Shown here piece after piece: positions 22,833 through 37,300 of a stretch of 64,000 nt of DNA. The stretch is from Liolophura sinensis (lineage: Eukaryota > Mollusca > Polyplacophora > Chitonida > Chitonidae), in contig NC_088307.1 of NCBI RefSeq assembly GCF_032854445.1, positions 13,468,017 through 13,532,016 of the forward strand, in the 5' to 3' direction. Numbering within the stretch: the stretch's first letter is position 1; every line of letters begins with the position of its first letter. Below the pieces are notes generated by a model. It saw only the letters and a list, made by a program, of their open reading frames with translations, did no database searches and had not been told where the DNA came from. A program made the translations under genes and the position numbers.

Positions 22833-23082
22833 ACCCAGGACCACTGTAGATGCACTGGACTGCATATACTCCAGGCAGAGTTAAACTGCTTCGCTGACAG
22901 TACCAGTGGTCATGACTGACAGATGACTGACAGGTAACATTATATGACAGCACAGAGAGATCGCAGTTACTTCCACTGAGATATACATACGTACTCTGCA
23001 GGAATGATGTACACAGGAACATTCAAGAGAGACTATAAAACACTGATTAGAGAAACTACTGAAACATCGCCCAGTTTACACA
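22833..23082 (-). other. Presumed 3' UTR of the minus-strand coiled-coil gene
   Basis: Sequence just beyond the stop codon. No definite poly(A) signal was identified close to the stop on the minus strand. Confidence 0.35.
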
Positions 23083-24327
23083 TTACTTCTTTGTTTTCTC
23101 TTTGTCCAGGTGATGTTTCAAGGCTTCGTGATATTCCATATTTGTCGTCTGCGGCAGAGAAACGGAGCGTTTTTTCCGAAGCTTGCTGCCTTTGCGCTTC
23201 AGCATGGACTTGAACGTCTTAAAAGGGTTGGACTCACTGACGGGTGAAGACTTGCCTTCAGCTTGAGGACTCTTTTGGGAGTCTGATGAGTCAGATTTCA
23301 GTGACTCTTGCGATCCTGCAGACACACGAACGTCTGAACTTGACACCGAACGGATTCTGTCCATTAGCGACATTTTTTTGTGTCCCTGGTCAATGGCTGT
23401 GTCATCGACAGAGAGCATGTTACTATTTGGTGGAGAAGTAGAAGGGTTTACTTCCTGGAAGTTCTCCTTAAAACCATCATACAGTTCTCTGCTGTAATCA
23501 ACGTTTTCGAAAGGTTGGAATTGCCCCCTGAGCGCTCTGTCTTCAAGGCCACGGTCAAATCCTCCCCTGTACAAATTTTCCACACCACTTTGCAAGTCAC
23601 AGGTTTCACCATCCAATCCAGAATCAGCTGCCACGGGATACCCGGCGATACTTTTGCAGCGTTCTCGTCCGGTACGCCGCGGGTTGCTACGTCGACACAC
23701 AACGTTTTCCTGACTTGAGGATAACTCTTCGGCTGTTTCCTCAAATATTGTGTTTTCAATGTTCCTCAGTTCCAGGTTACTTTTGTGTCGTCGCAGTCGA
23801 TTCTTTACAGCAGTGAATCGGCTTACCGGCTTATGGACACTTTTGTCCTTTGCAGTGACCTTTGACGTCAGGTCAGAGGGCGGAGACATTTCCAGCGGGG
23901 CAGGTGACTTTGGCCCGATAACAGACGACGAATCATGGGCGCTTACAATTCCATTTTTATTCCTAAGAGCTTTCACATCGCCAAACGCTTGCATCAGTTT
24001 ACTGTTAGTCAGGGCCAGTTCTTGAATCTGCACCTCTTGCTGCTGAATGATGCTATCTTTCTCCGCGAGCAATGACACAATGCGCTTCTGCTCCTTTCGC
24101 AGCTGACCTTCAAAAAAGAGTAACTGTGAAATTACCTCCCCTAGCTGCTGGTCTCTCTGCATCCCCTGTCTTTTCAGGTTTTGCTCGTTTCGTTCCACAT
24201 GTGTTTTCCAGATAGAGATGAGCTGTTTGGTTCGGGTTTGCTGAAGTCGGAGATTTGATTGTGTCTTCTTCACCATTTCTTCTGTTTCCATCAGCTTCTT
24301 CTTTAACACTGTCACGTCCTCTTGAAG
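23083..24327 (-). CDS. Terminal coding exon of the coiled-coil protein (residues 58-471)
   Basis: Read on the minus strand, the acceptor TTTTATCATTTTAG ends at 24328 and the exon opens CTTCAAGAGGACGTG (LQEDV). The frame is open for 414 codons to TAA at 23085-23083. There is no ATG near its start, so it must be spliced to an upstream exon. Composition is clearly coding: high Lys/Glu/Gln in the coiled coil and more CpG and GC than the surrounding intron. Confidence 0.85.
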   Translation of the reverse strand, partial: LQEDVTVLKKKLMETEEMVKKTQSNLRLQQTRTKQLISIWKTHVERNEQNLKRQGMQRDQQLGEVISQLLFFEGQLRKEQKRIVSLLAEKDSIIQQQEVQIQELALTNSKLMQAFGDVKALRNKNGIVSAHDSSSVIGPKSPAPLEMSPPSDLTSKVTAKDKSVHKPVSRFTAVKNRLRRHKSNLELRNIENTIFEETAEELSSSQENVVCRRSNPRRTGRERCKSIAGYPVAADSGLDGETCDLQSGVENLYRGGFDRGLEDRALRGQFQPFENVDYSRELYDGFKENFQEVNPSTSPPNSNMLSVDDTAIDQGHKKMSLMDRIRSVSSSDVRVSAGSQESLKSDSSDSQKSPQAEGKSSPVSESNPFKTFKSMLKRKGSKLRKKRSVSLPQTTNMEYHEALKHHLDKEKTKK

Positions 24328-27300
24328 CTAAAATGATAAAATACAAAGTGACACTCAGATTAAAACCAGACCAAAGCCAAAATCGCAAAAAATGCTGTTT
24401 GCACAAAAAATCACTGATATATATATATTGTCTGTTGCCAGGCTGTCTGAAGACTAGCTACCTGCATGAAAGGAGTCACAGTAAAGAATGCTAAAAGAAA
24501 AGCAGCTTAAACTGGAAGGGCGGGGAAGGGGGGGGGGGATAAAACATGCCAATATTGTTTTCTTTCACAAAACGGCTTTACAGGCATATCGGCATTACTT
24601 TTAATTTAATTCAGAGAAAATTTTTAATGTCTCACAATATAACAGCAAAGAGACACTTCAAAGCCATAATATTCTATTTACTTCAAATTTCAAATAATTT
24701 TAAAAATAGATCATGCAAGCTGGTCCACTGTTGCTAAATACCTGAATGAAATGACTCACTAAGCAAAGATCTTCAGATTTGTCTAGTTGCAAACATATTC
24801 CCTCATCCATCGTAAAATTCAAATAGTTGCAATCAATATTCTCCTTCCTTATATTGCCACAAAAGTCATTCAGTACACATGCACTAAATACTCTTATGTC
24901 CCTCCAATGAATAAATAAGGGCAGCAATGAGGGTGAATTGTTCAAGTCTCAGCATTTAAAGCAGAGAACTGTCAAAACACCTGTCACAGTGAGAGGGGTT
25001 GCCAAGAGGGAGAGGGGTGAGGGTGGCATTATGAAAGTAAAAAAAATGTATGTTCTTAGAGGTGCAAAAACTATTAAAGTGCCACTGCTTTATAATAACA
25101 TGTGCTGGATAATTCTATCCAATAAAACCTAATCAAAAGTGTTAAATCTGTGCCTGCTTATAATTAAGCCACAAAATAAACAGTGTCTCAGATTACACAC
25201 AAGTTGTCATTAATATTGACCATTAAGGCCCACCCATCATGAGCCCCCATCATGATTTCTACCAATACTGACAGCTGTTACAATGGCCAATCAAATCCAT
25301 TGTTGTATAAGCTTATCCTGAAATCTCTTTATTGCCCCTTTTCTATCAATAAAGGTCACAGGCTAATACAATTGTATGGTAGTTAAATCTACATATTGTA
25401 CTCTAAGATTTCTTTTTGTCAGCCTGAGCTGTTTACTTATCTTTCTCTTAGCACTATTATCACCTTATCTCTCAGGTACCAGTGGGTGAAAAGGTGATAA
25501 GTGACTTTCCTTGGTGAGTAGTATTGAACACTATAGCTGACACTTCAGTTCAATATTTGTTGAAGAATTAACTTTCTTACATTAAAATAACCAACAGCAA
25601 AATACTTTGATCTGAATTATAAAAATTTTACACGAAGTCAGATCACCTTCACTTATATTATACCCAACATTGTTGGCAAATCTTGGTTAAATACATTGGT
25701 AATTAGACCTCATGCTGACACCCAGTTTTCCCCACACCTGTCAACATCAACAATGTTATATATTCACGATGAAATCTTGAGTACAATGTTAAAACACAAA
25801 TTAAATAAATTAATGAATAAAATAATAAATATATATTTTTTAATAATTCCAACTCAAAGTATTTGCCATGGTTACCATAATGTAGAGCTGTTACAATGTA
25901 TTTATTTGCTTGCTACATTTACTGTGCCTTTTGAGTTTTTCACACCTCTGCATTTACTCTGTCAAATACAGATAGGCATCTACAAATTCAGGTGTCTACA
26001 TACATGCAGTCAGTGTATCCCCAGGGTGTATATATATAGATGACTGCTCACAATTCACCGAAAAATCTCTCAAAAAGACCATTTGTTTTGTTTTAAATTT
26101 TCACAATAACAGGTAGATTCCTTTAGCCATGCCCAGGTGACAGTGATAACTGGTACATGTACACCCACTAGCTCAGTGTTATTTAAATGTTAATTAAATG
26201 AAAGACTGTTGTCATGATAACAAAATGAACAAGTCCAGTCCCATCGCTGACAAAGGAATGTTGGCTATAATAAATCTAACTGAATGCATACAAAGTTGCA
26301 ACACACTGTTACCAGTACATATCAAAGCTGAGTGCCTTCATAATTTGCACAAATTGTTGCTAGCAGCGAACAAAGTACAAACTAGGTTGAGCCAACTGTA
26401 AACTTACATGTACAGCTTTCAGTTGCTCATATGGCTCTGCAGTACACAAATGTTTGTATGCGCGTCTTTTTAAATGTACACTTCAATTTCAAATGTCCCT
26501 TTGAATAATTTCAAAGTTTTAAAATGCAAACATTGATGATATCTTTTATACATGCTTACAAGCAGTATTTACACAAAATACATATGGATACACAAAAATA
26601 CACAATGGTAAAAAGAATGAACAGTGTGTATGTGTGCAGCATATGTACATGTGCATGGCTTACCATGCACACAACCATTGGTGACAAAAAACACTAAGAC
26701 ATAAATCAGACAAATGTCAACAGATGAACAGCTTAATTAAGATTGCCGAGGTATTCATCCAGGTCGCAGGAGCGTAAGAAATGACCTGCGGAAGGAAGGG
26801 TCAATGCTCTGAGGCTGCAATATGCCTTGTGGCTATCAAATACCTATAGACGTCAGTCATGGAATACTGTATTTCACCTGAACTTTACCTTTTTTCAAGT
26901 GACACATTTTGATTGACTCTGATCGATTCGTCCACCTTATAGGACCACTTAAGAAAACTTCGTGAAAACTTTGTTGGCATCAAAAGAATCATTTTAAGGC
27001 CTTTATATGCTTCTCAAAGAGCATTTTCACTCACCAAAGTTTAGATTAAATACATTACAGTTATTTATATATTTATTTATTTGATTGGTGTTTTACGCTG
27101 CACTCAAGAATATTTCACTTACACGACGGCAGCCAGCATTATGGTGGGAAAAAAACTGGGCAGAGCCCGCGGAAAACCCACAACCATCCACAGGTTGCTG
27201 ACAGACCTTTCTACTTACGATACACTGTAGTAACACAGTGCTTCCAATGAGGAGCTGTAGAGTTCAATCTAATGTCCGTCTCAATGCAAACAAAGGGAAA

Positions 27301-30300
27301 ATGTCACAATTTCACGCCACTGATTCATCTACCCAATTCCACAACCTTTTCTCATATGAAAGACTAACTTGACACCAGATAGGACACCCCATCAATTCAC
27401 ACGATCGTAACACTTCATAAAACTGAGTCAGGTGTCACACCTATATTCTTTTCACAAAACACTCTGCATGGAGATTTACATTTGCACAGTGATAAGTATA
27501 AAAAAACATGTGTATGCCCTGATACTATATAGTTATAGGATAGGTTGGTTGTCTAACTGGGCCACCATGTCAGAGACAAAAGCCATTAGGCCCCCCTTTG
27601 TAAGTCATTGTACACAATCACATCTGTATTTATCGCATGTTGTTTTGTCTAGGATACTTAATTTACACAACACATGCTGATTTCTTTTTGTAAACATACA
27701 CCGATCCTTTCTTATAGCACCACTACAGGTGGTGACACCTATGGAGCCACATTCTTGTAACCCAGTCTACTGTTTAAAGTGACTCAGGTGTTTATAGTAC
27801 ATTACAGGTAAATTCTCTGACCATGATACCTGTCTTAGTGAGACAGTCCCTTTACACAAACATAACCTTACCAAGAGGGATGAAGAGCAGGTGTTAGCCT
27901 GGCATGTCTTTAATCATTTACCTGCTACCGTAATTCACATAATGACCTTTAACCATTAAAACCAAAAGCTGGAGTACTTGGCTGACTGGTATCACTGGCA
28001 GCTGAAAAGGATTGGTGTTTAATTTAGCGGAATACTTTGGACAACCCTTTTGATTTTGCACAGCTGTCCATCAGTTTCAACACATTTATGTATGGATTAT
28101 TCATTTATTCATTTGATTTGTGTTTTAAGCCCCAATCAAGAATATTTCACTTATACGACAACAGCCAGCATTATGGTGGGAGGAAACTGGGCAGAGCCCT
28201 GGAAAAATCCATGATCATCTGCAGGTTACTGGCAGGCCTTCACACATACTGTATGGCCGGAGAAGGAGCCAGCATGTAGATGGAATTATAACAAATGTAA
28301 AAAAGTTCCATCTACCATAATGCTGGCGTCCGACACTAAAAAAGGGCCATACCCTAAACTTTTTGGAGGGATATTTGAAAGAAGGTTGTTCTTGTTTTTT
28401 TAATTTTTCTCTCTTTCATTAGCCAGAACCTTTTTATTTATGATATTCTGTACATTTCTCATTTCTGTTGTCCATATTCAAGAATATTGTACATGTTGTA
28501 GATACACTGTAAGAAGATGACAAACAAATTTCCAATTCTGGTAAAATCTTCTTATAATTTAAGCCACAACTTGGAGTTCTTTAGAAAGAAGGCTGCATGA
28601 ATTCTTGATCATTATACATTATTGTGCCTACTTTTTCTTTCCAGTACGTGTCACATTTTAGCTAACACAGATAAACATTTACTTGTCAATTTGACTAAGA
28701 TATGGGTAGTCGGCCATGCAATTAAAATCTATGTGCGTCAAAAAATGTGCACACTGCAACACGTACTGGCCTTGAGATGAAATTACTGGCGAAATTTTGT
28801 AGATATATACAGGTCGTGGCTTGATGTCCTTCACCATTAAGGGGTAAATGGTTGGATAGAAATTTGGAAGATTTACCAGCCTTGACATTATATAGGGCAG
28901 AATTACTGCATTGGCTTTTGTCGAGTAATAGGTTTTGCCGTCTCCTATGAGAGTAGTCAAAGTGACTAATATAAGTTGGTCCAGGTAAAAAGGGAGATAG
29001 TTTGGCCGCTAGAAGGACAAAACGACAACATGCCATTTTGGTTCATAGTCCGTTTTGTAGCTGAAATTTTGAAGTTTGTTTATCGTGATTCATCAGGTAA
29101 CCTAGTAGATTTAAAACTGTCTACTCATTTTTTAAACTCATACATACGGCCACACATTTGTGAAGAAAAAGTTGGAACTTTTTGGTTATTAACCTACCGT
29201 TGTTGTTGTTTCAAGTGTACTCTTTAACTGCTACACAAATGATAGATTGGCGATATATTCACAGAGTGCTAGTATACTTGTGTCCAAAACAATTAGTCGT
29301 AACACATTTTATACAAATACAAGGCACGAATACCATTGCACCAAGACAAATTATAGCCAAAACATTTTCACTTTTACAAAATTAATAGTAAATCATTAAG
29401 ACCAGCCAGTTAGTCATTATGAGCTAATTGGTAAACCTCCATTTCCCGTCGTATACACCGCATTTACCTGTCTCGTTGTGAATAACATTTTCTGATTGGT
29501 GTTTACTCCTGATACTTGTCAGCAGTACTGGGCATATGCCCGTTATATTTTCCAATGGCCAGGTTTATTACATTCGCTCAAACATTATTGTTTACCTTTC
29601 CCTTATACAGGTGTAAAAGTTGAACGGTCACTGAAAAAAACTCAAAACTATGAGTTTTACTTATTTGAATAACTCGTTAAATTAAGCTGCCAGAATTAAG
29701 GAACAATAATAATATGAAAAATTTACATAAATTGCAAGCATGCAGCCGAAAGGGAATATATTCCTTTGGTAAGCTTCCAATTAATTTTTTTAACTAACTT
29801 GACATTGTCATCTACCTGGAAACCTCAAAAATAAGTTGGATATATGATTCATTTTCTAATTTAGATGTGAGAGTATCTCAAGCATGCACCCGGTCTTTGC
29901 GTACAGTGGAGACTTAATTGTTTAAACCGAACGAGGATTGCCTGATAGAGGTGTTTGTGGATGGCTTGGCTGTGTGTTAGGTAAAGTGTGTTATGGATGC
30001 TGTCAATCTTTCAGGTGCATTTTACTACATATTCAACATATCCCATCCAAAGGAGTTGAGCAAGACACTTTTATTTATCCAGACAGTAACCTTAAATATC
30101 CAAGACAAGACAAAGATATCACCTGAAGTATTGGTTTAACTAAAACAGTTAAATGCATTTTTAATTAGGCACGAACATGCAGCCAGGCTACCAGGGATTA
30201 GTGAACTGATGACAACATAACAAGTGTACGTGCATATTTTTTCTGTAAACCATGACTCACAGTTTTGAATACAGTTTAAGTCTGACAGAAAATTCTGAAG

Positions 30301-33300
30301 TTTGTCTGATTTATGCCATTCTTAATGGAAAAGAGAATTAAGCCTCACCAGATAGACAACTGACAATTGCATAACTAAAAATACTTTCATTTTGGTTTTT
30401 TTTTTGGTATGGGTTTCACACTTAAAATGCATTGAAATGTTTTATTTCTGAAAGCTGATCCTTTCTGAGCTAACTGCCTATATTTGGAAACTCTGTAGTC
30501 TTGCATAAAAAGAACTACTAAATGCTGAAGGCTGCTAAGGGTGGGGAAACGTATCTGAGATGATAGATTACTTAGATAATGGTCACAAATATGGCGATGT
30601 GAGTTCCACGTCACGAGGAGATGCATATACAACATAGAATGGATTCGAATATGTTTAACTCTTGTACTAGTATGCTTAGATTTCAGTTGTCTGTCTGATG
30701 AATCTTGGGACATTTTGTTCGCTTTCGCTTTCGCCTGAAAGCACGTTGATTACATACCCTATGTACATTTCATACGCTTTCTGAACTTGACATCCTGGAC
30801 TTAGGCACTCTGACAAGGTGAAAACCATTTGACGATCGTAAAATCGTCGTCTCTGAGATAGAATTTTGACTATTTAATAACTTTGAAGAACTTGCATTGT
30901 TCAGTCTGACTATCTCCACCAACGAATAATTGGTCAATTTGATGAACTACTCTACTAGTATATTTGACTAACATTGATTAGTCAGTTTGATGAATTTATC
31001 CTGGGTCAGTTTGATGACTTCAAATTTGACTAACCAAAACCAAAGTTCATCCTTACCATGGATGTATAGTGGTCAGTGTGATTATCTTTAAATTGTCATC
31101 TGGGAGATAGAAATTTGACCACACTTAATTCGTCAATATGATTAAGAAACGTTTTTCAGTTCCGAACCATCAGTATAAATTGTGGTGGCATTATTAGAGT
31201 ATTTACCATCCGTTAGAACAAGGAATGTTACCAATGTTTTTACAAGTAAGACTAAAGTTCCCCTGCAGATTAAATTCCTGGGTACCTTACCTCAACAAAC
31301 ATTCAGGCCTTAACCCCAAACAAAGGCCTGCTTAAGTCACACTCCATGATTTTACAGTACATCTTGTAAAAAGATACTAGCCACAAAAAATAAGACTCCA
31401 ATTGTACATTCCTGGATATTAGAACGTGCGATTCTTCTTAGTTATGTAACATTCCCATTTTTTTTCAAAAACCTTGGTAATAGTTTGAATGGTTGGTTGT
31501 TTTTACTTTGTTTTTGGCTTTTTTGTTGGTTTTATTGGGGGACTCGTTTTTTAAAATGGGATTTTATTAGTTTATTAAAGTAGTCACAAAATTCTTTTTG
31601 TCACTTACACTTTTTACTTACTCCCAAAGTTTCTGGAATACAAAAGTTAAGGGCGCTATATATGTTAATGAATGTTACATAATCACAATTATTGTCCTCA
31701 CCTACAGTGCATAACTGTCAGTAAACAAAAGCATATATCACTTCCCCCTTCTCCTTTCAGGGGCACTATCCAGAGATTTGCTTTGTCATAATAAATAAGG
31801 TACATAGGGCACAGCTTCAGTCAAACTGAATCTGATATTCCATATAATTTATAGATTAATTATTGCACTATTTTTTCTTTTTTTTTTCCAAACTGTCCTA
31901 AATCAATGGGCTTCAAGATAACCATGAGACAAATGGATATGAGAAACACCTTTACAATATTGTTACAAAATCACAGTTTAAACAATGAACAAAAACTGTA
32001 ACATGATTTACGTATTTTGAACAAGTAATAAGTGGAGAACATTAAACATGTAAATTCAAAAATGTTTGTTTTCCAAAAGTGTAATTAAGACATGAAAGAA
32101 ACACACATTCTCAAAAAGGTATACCTGGTAAGCATAAATAATTCAATCTGACTGGCTTTTTCAGCCAGAACCGCTTCAAGCTTTGATGTCAGAGGCAATT
32201 CAATCCACTGGTCAAACAGTTACCTGGCTTTATCAGAACACAGGTAATTGATGAGACCTTGTAAGCCTTTGATTTCACAGGTAACTCAGCTGATACTGTA
32301 ATACAGACAGGTGAGTACTAAACTCAGGTAAAATGTACATGGTAGGGTGAAAGTAATCATAATTAAGTTCAGCTCTGTCAATGGCCATCAGAGTTACTAA
32401 CAGTGCGCGTAATTAAGGCTTACAGGTGGGCCTGATTTGGCTGATTGACAAAGCTGTCAATCAAATTTCTACACATTTAACTATAGCCAAAATCAGAAAG
32501 CTGTGGACAAAGTACATGTCTATCATACCAAACCAGAACTTCAGCACAAACTCAGAGACATAACAAAATCGTTAATATTCTGTAAGACTTGAGAATATTT
32601 TTTGATTTGATATCAAGATTTAACTTATGAAGCACTATGGTACGTACTGGTGTAAGGAACTGAAACATGTATTTATTCATTTGTTTTGTTTGTTTCATTG
32701 TAGTTTTCGTGCCATCCTCCAGATGAATATTTCACTTCTGTTATGGTAATCTGTTTTATGGGTGGAGGTCTTTGGCAAGTCACAGACAAACTTTCCCACT
32801 TTTAAATGTGACAATTATGTGACACGTGGTCTTCAACAATTGCTGGACTGCACTAATGACCCCACTAACAGTGTCCACCACTTATAGTCACCAAGGCCCA
32901 ACGACCTAAGATAAGAGCAGGGAATTGTACAAATTCCCTGTCCAAGACTGGGTTTGAACCCGTGTCTTGTTTGTGGATTGAAAGGCAAGCACCTTAACCA
33001 CACGATCTAGGCCCACTTCCCCTAAAATTCTGTTTCCATAGTTTTCAGAGCACAAGAAGTGTCCCGGGAATTCCCAAGACTAAAAAAGTGACATAGGTAC
33101 ACGTATCAGACAGCATGATAGTTTAATGGAGAATGTCAGGTTTTATAATGCAACAGATACAATTGCATGTCAGTGTCACTTTACATCATTAATTATTCAC
33201 AGCTGTGAAAATGAATGCAGTGTACATAAGGTCACTGTGTTACAAGGGGAACGATGAACACCCTGACCTTAAACCACATACCATGAGGAAATTGCTCCAA

Positions 33301-34285
33301 CATGTCACCATGGTAACTAGCACATTCATGTTGAAATGATGGCGGCAATTATGTCAAGATATAATCATGATGATGAGAACAATGCGGGAATGCCATGACA
33401 ATGTATTGTATGTTCACAGCTGTGTGCAATGCAAAGTAACATCGGGAAATTTGATCTCATATATAGGGCCATCATTACAAATATGTTCGTTGTGGGTAAC
33501 CCGATCAACTCGCAAGAAGAAAAAATAAAGGGCCACGCTCTTAAGTTTTTACTGGGCGTTTGATAGAAATTTTAAAAAAATTTTCTCAATGTTAATTTCT
33601 TTAAAATTCATATACCTTTACCACAATCAAAAGAATAATTTCCCTATCAAGCGACCTTATATTTTCTTTTTGATATATGTAGGGTTGCTTTACCCCCATC
33701 AAAGAATTGTTTAATGATGGTGCATTCAGTGTTTTCTTGTCATGGCAGATCATTTCTGTCTTTTTAACAGTATCTGAATCATTTATTTATATATTCTTTG
33801 AATACATGGAAATTCAACTTTTTTTTCTCAAAAATAATTAAAACTTATCATTATTATTAAAAATGTAGTGGGAAATTAAGATAAATAATTGCCCATAATT
33901 AGACTAAATTTCCTGCCAAATAAGCCACGCAGTGCACCAGTTATCACTGTAACATTTCAGCTACGTACATCCAGTATATAAATGATGCTGTGCACCAGTT
34001 ATCATTGTAACATTTCAGCTACGTACATCCAGTATATAAATGATGCTGTGCACCAGTTATCACTGTAACATTTCAGCTACGTACATCCAGTATATAAATG
34101 ATGCTCCCTTTGAACCATATTCTCCTACTTAACACATCTACCCAGCCGTGCCAAATGGGAACTCAACTGGCTGAGGTTACATATATTAACTCTAGTGTAA
34201 GCACAAAATATCTACATGTCACTTAAGCCAATATTTGTGTTGTAGACTCAGCTTGTGACCTACAAACTAAGATGCATGCAGATGA

Positions 34286-34343
<58 letters not shown>

Positions 34344-37300
34344 TATATAAACTATACAGGAAAGGTACATGGGTACATCTATGTGATATATTCATGGTAC
34401 AATTAAGCCAGCCAAAGTGCCTGATGGATTTGCTTGGACAGGTAAAAGGTGGAGAAAACATAAAAATTACATTGTTCAGATGAAAGAGTGCAGAAGAAAG
34501 GTAGCTGCAAATGAGGTCTCTTTTTTTTTTACACTTTTAAGAGAAAAACATAATTTTTGTAATGTGGATATTTGTGACCACATCTGGGTATATATTGTCT
34601 TTGTCTAATAATGTTATAAAGCAGGATACAGTACCGCACTTTTAAACATTTCCAGGAAAGTAAGCAGCTTTTCAGATTAAATGGCCAATTTTCCACAATG
34701 GATACATTTAGGGTAAGCCATTAATTTTACAAAGACCTGAGTCAATTTGTTCCAACGATCAGTTTTAATGTGAACGACAACAGGAAGTACAACAGTGGTA
34801 TTCCAAAACATATATTCTCTCGTCACTAGACAGTGTCATATATGTCACTGCTATCCACTTAATACAGTAATCCTGATTAACTGAATACTGAGTGCAAAAT
34901 GGTTTCATTTTTCTGAAATAACAACACTTACAGTTTTATAGTTCAAAAGTGTGCATGTAACAATTCAGATGACTGGTACCATAATCATTTATATGAATGT
35001 ACATACTTTCAAAATACTCACTGATTCATGATTTCTGTTCTCCATATTGTACCTGCAGGAAGTATGTACATGTACATGTACTGAAAATCTTCAACCATTT
35101 CAACCGCTAAAGCACTTCCTTTTCAGTGGAATTTATGCATACGATTATAATGAAAATCATGTTTAAAATGATTTGTTTGCGTCATTAAAGATATAAGCTT
35201 CATGAAACTGTACGAATTATTTCTCTTCACCCCATAGTTCTGTCAGAATGTTTCAAAACATCGCTTTGCAGAGGTGGTTGAAAAGGTTGAAGAGTTACAG
35301 TATGTTTATTCATGTCTGGTTTTTCGTGACCTGAGGCCAGATCTGCAGATCACTCACCTATAGGTTTATAAATTGCTCATGAAACCAGTGATACTGGCTA
35401 CCTGAACCAAGGTACAAAACATTATAGCACCGGTATAAATTTTTCTCTTTGTTTTCTTTTTTTTTTCCATCCTAGCTATACAGCATTAATGAAGAAATAT
35501 GCCAGAGGCAACCGATAAATCCTTACACTGTGACAATAGTTTAAGGCCACTGGGCCAAATCTGAGGGCTTTAAGTTGAGATATATCCCAAAACCTTAAAA
35601 GTAACATATTAAGGAGTGTTTTTTCTAAGCCAAATGCATATGAGTTAAGAAGATTTCCATTTATGAGCTTACAGATACAGGATCAACTGGACATAAAATA
35701 TGCATCACTAATATACTAGAATGAAAGAATACAGAGATACATATCTAAGTCTTTCTTTAAAAAAAAAAGTTTCAACACTTGGTTAATTTGATCCAGTGAT
35801 CTAGTACCTTAGAACTCCTTATACATCTGCACATATTCTGCACGAGTGGAAGGGAGAGAGAGAATGCTAAAAGGGAGGGACATAGATCTATATCACAATT
35901 CCTGAATTTTTGGACTCGGCAAGAAAAATGCAGACCAGACTACACATCAATCATAGCACAACCTGGTAATTTTAAAGATTTTTCTGTTCTCTAATTAGTG
36001 CTGATTATTTAAAGAAAAGATGGTCATTAATTCAAGCCTTAATAGCTGGTAAATCACTATCTATGCATGACCAAAATTCACCAAGCATATCAGTACACTA
36101 CTCCAGGACGTCTGTCAGTTAGCTTAGGTTTAGAGTGTTAGTCCCTATAAGTTTGTAAGATTTTCATTGGACAGACAGTAGATGTCTGAATTTGTATATA
36201 TCAGAAGATGAAAAGATATGAAAAGTAACATATTAAGGAGTGTTTTTTCTAAGCCAAATGCATATGAGTTAAGAAGATTTCCATTTATGAGCTTACAGAT
36301 ACAGGATCAACTGGACATAAAATATGCATCACTAATATACTAGAATGAAAGAATACAGAGATACATATCTAAGTCTTTCTTTAAAAAAAAAAGTTTCAAC
36401 ACTTGGTTAATTTGATCCAGTGATCTAGTACCTTAGAACTCCTTATACATCTGCACATATTCTGCACGAGTGGAAGGGAGAGAGAGAATGCTAAAAGGGA
36501 GGGACATAGATCTATATCACAATTCCTGAATTTTTGGACTCGGCAAGAAAAATGCAGACCAGACTACACATCAATCATAGCACAACCTGGTAATTTTAAA
36601 GATTTTTCTGTTCTCTAATTAGTGCTGATTATTTAAAGAAAAGATGGTCATTAATTCAAGCCTTAATAGCTGGTAAATCACTATCTATGCATGACCAAAA
36701 TTCACCAAGCATATCAGTACACTACTCCAGGACGTCTGTCAGTTAGCTTAGGTTTAGAGTGTTAGTCCCTATAAGTTTGTAAGATTTTCATTGGACAGAC
36801 AGTAGATGTCTGAATTTGTATATATCAGAAGATGAAAAGATGAAAAATAAATATACCTACTGGCTGGGTGATATCTAGAGTCACTTTGGTTCTGGAAAAT
36901 GTTTGGGCTGCCCAAACTAAACAAGCTATATACAGAAACTAACAAGTACATGTAAATTAAACAAATATATGAATCAGAACCTTAGTTTTACCAGATAGAT
37001 GGCCCTGGTAGGCTAGCAGTTAACACATCCATGTCCTACATGTCTTTGTGGATCTAATTATATACACACATGTACGTTTCTAAATGGTACAATACCCACG
37101 AAGCACACGGCAATATGTTTGTACATGTGTGAATGCTAATTGTAAATCTTCAACTTTTTTTTACCACTAAAGACACTTTTTTCAGTGGAATGTATGCCTA
37201 CAATTATGAAAATCATGCTAAAAATGATTTAACAATTGTTTTGGTCATTAAAGATACAAGCTTAACAAGACTGCATATGCAAATAATTTCTCTACAGTAC

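Noticed and set aside
30387-30713. 108-codon minus-strand frame beginning MSQDSSDRQLKSK
   Set aside because: It has an ATG and reasonable length, but composition resembles random AT-rich translation and nothing was recognised; not enough to call a gene.
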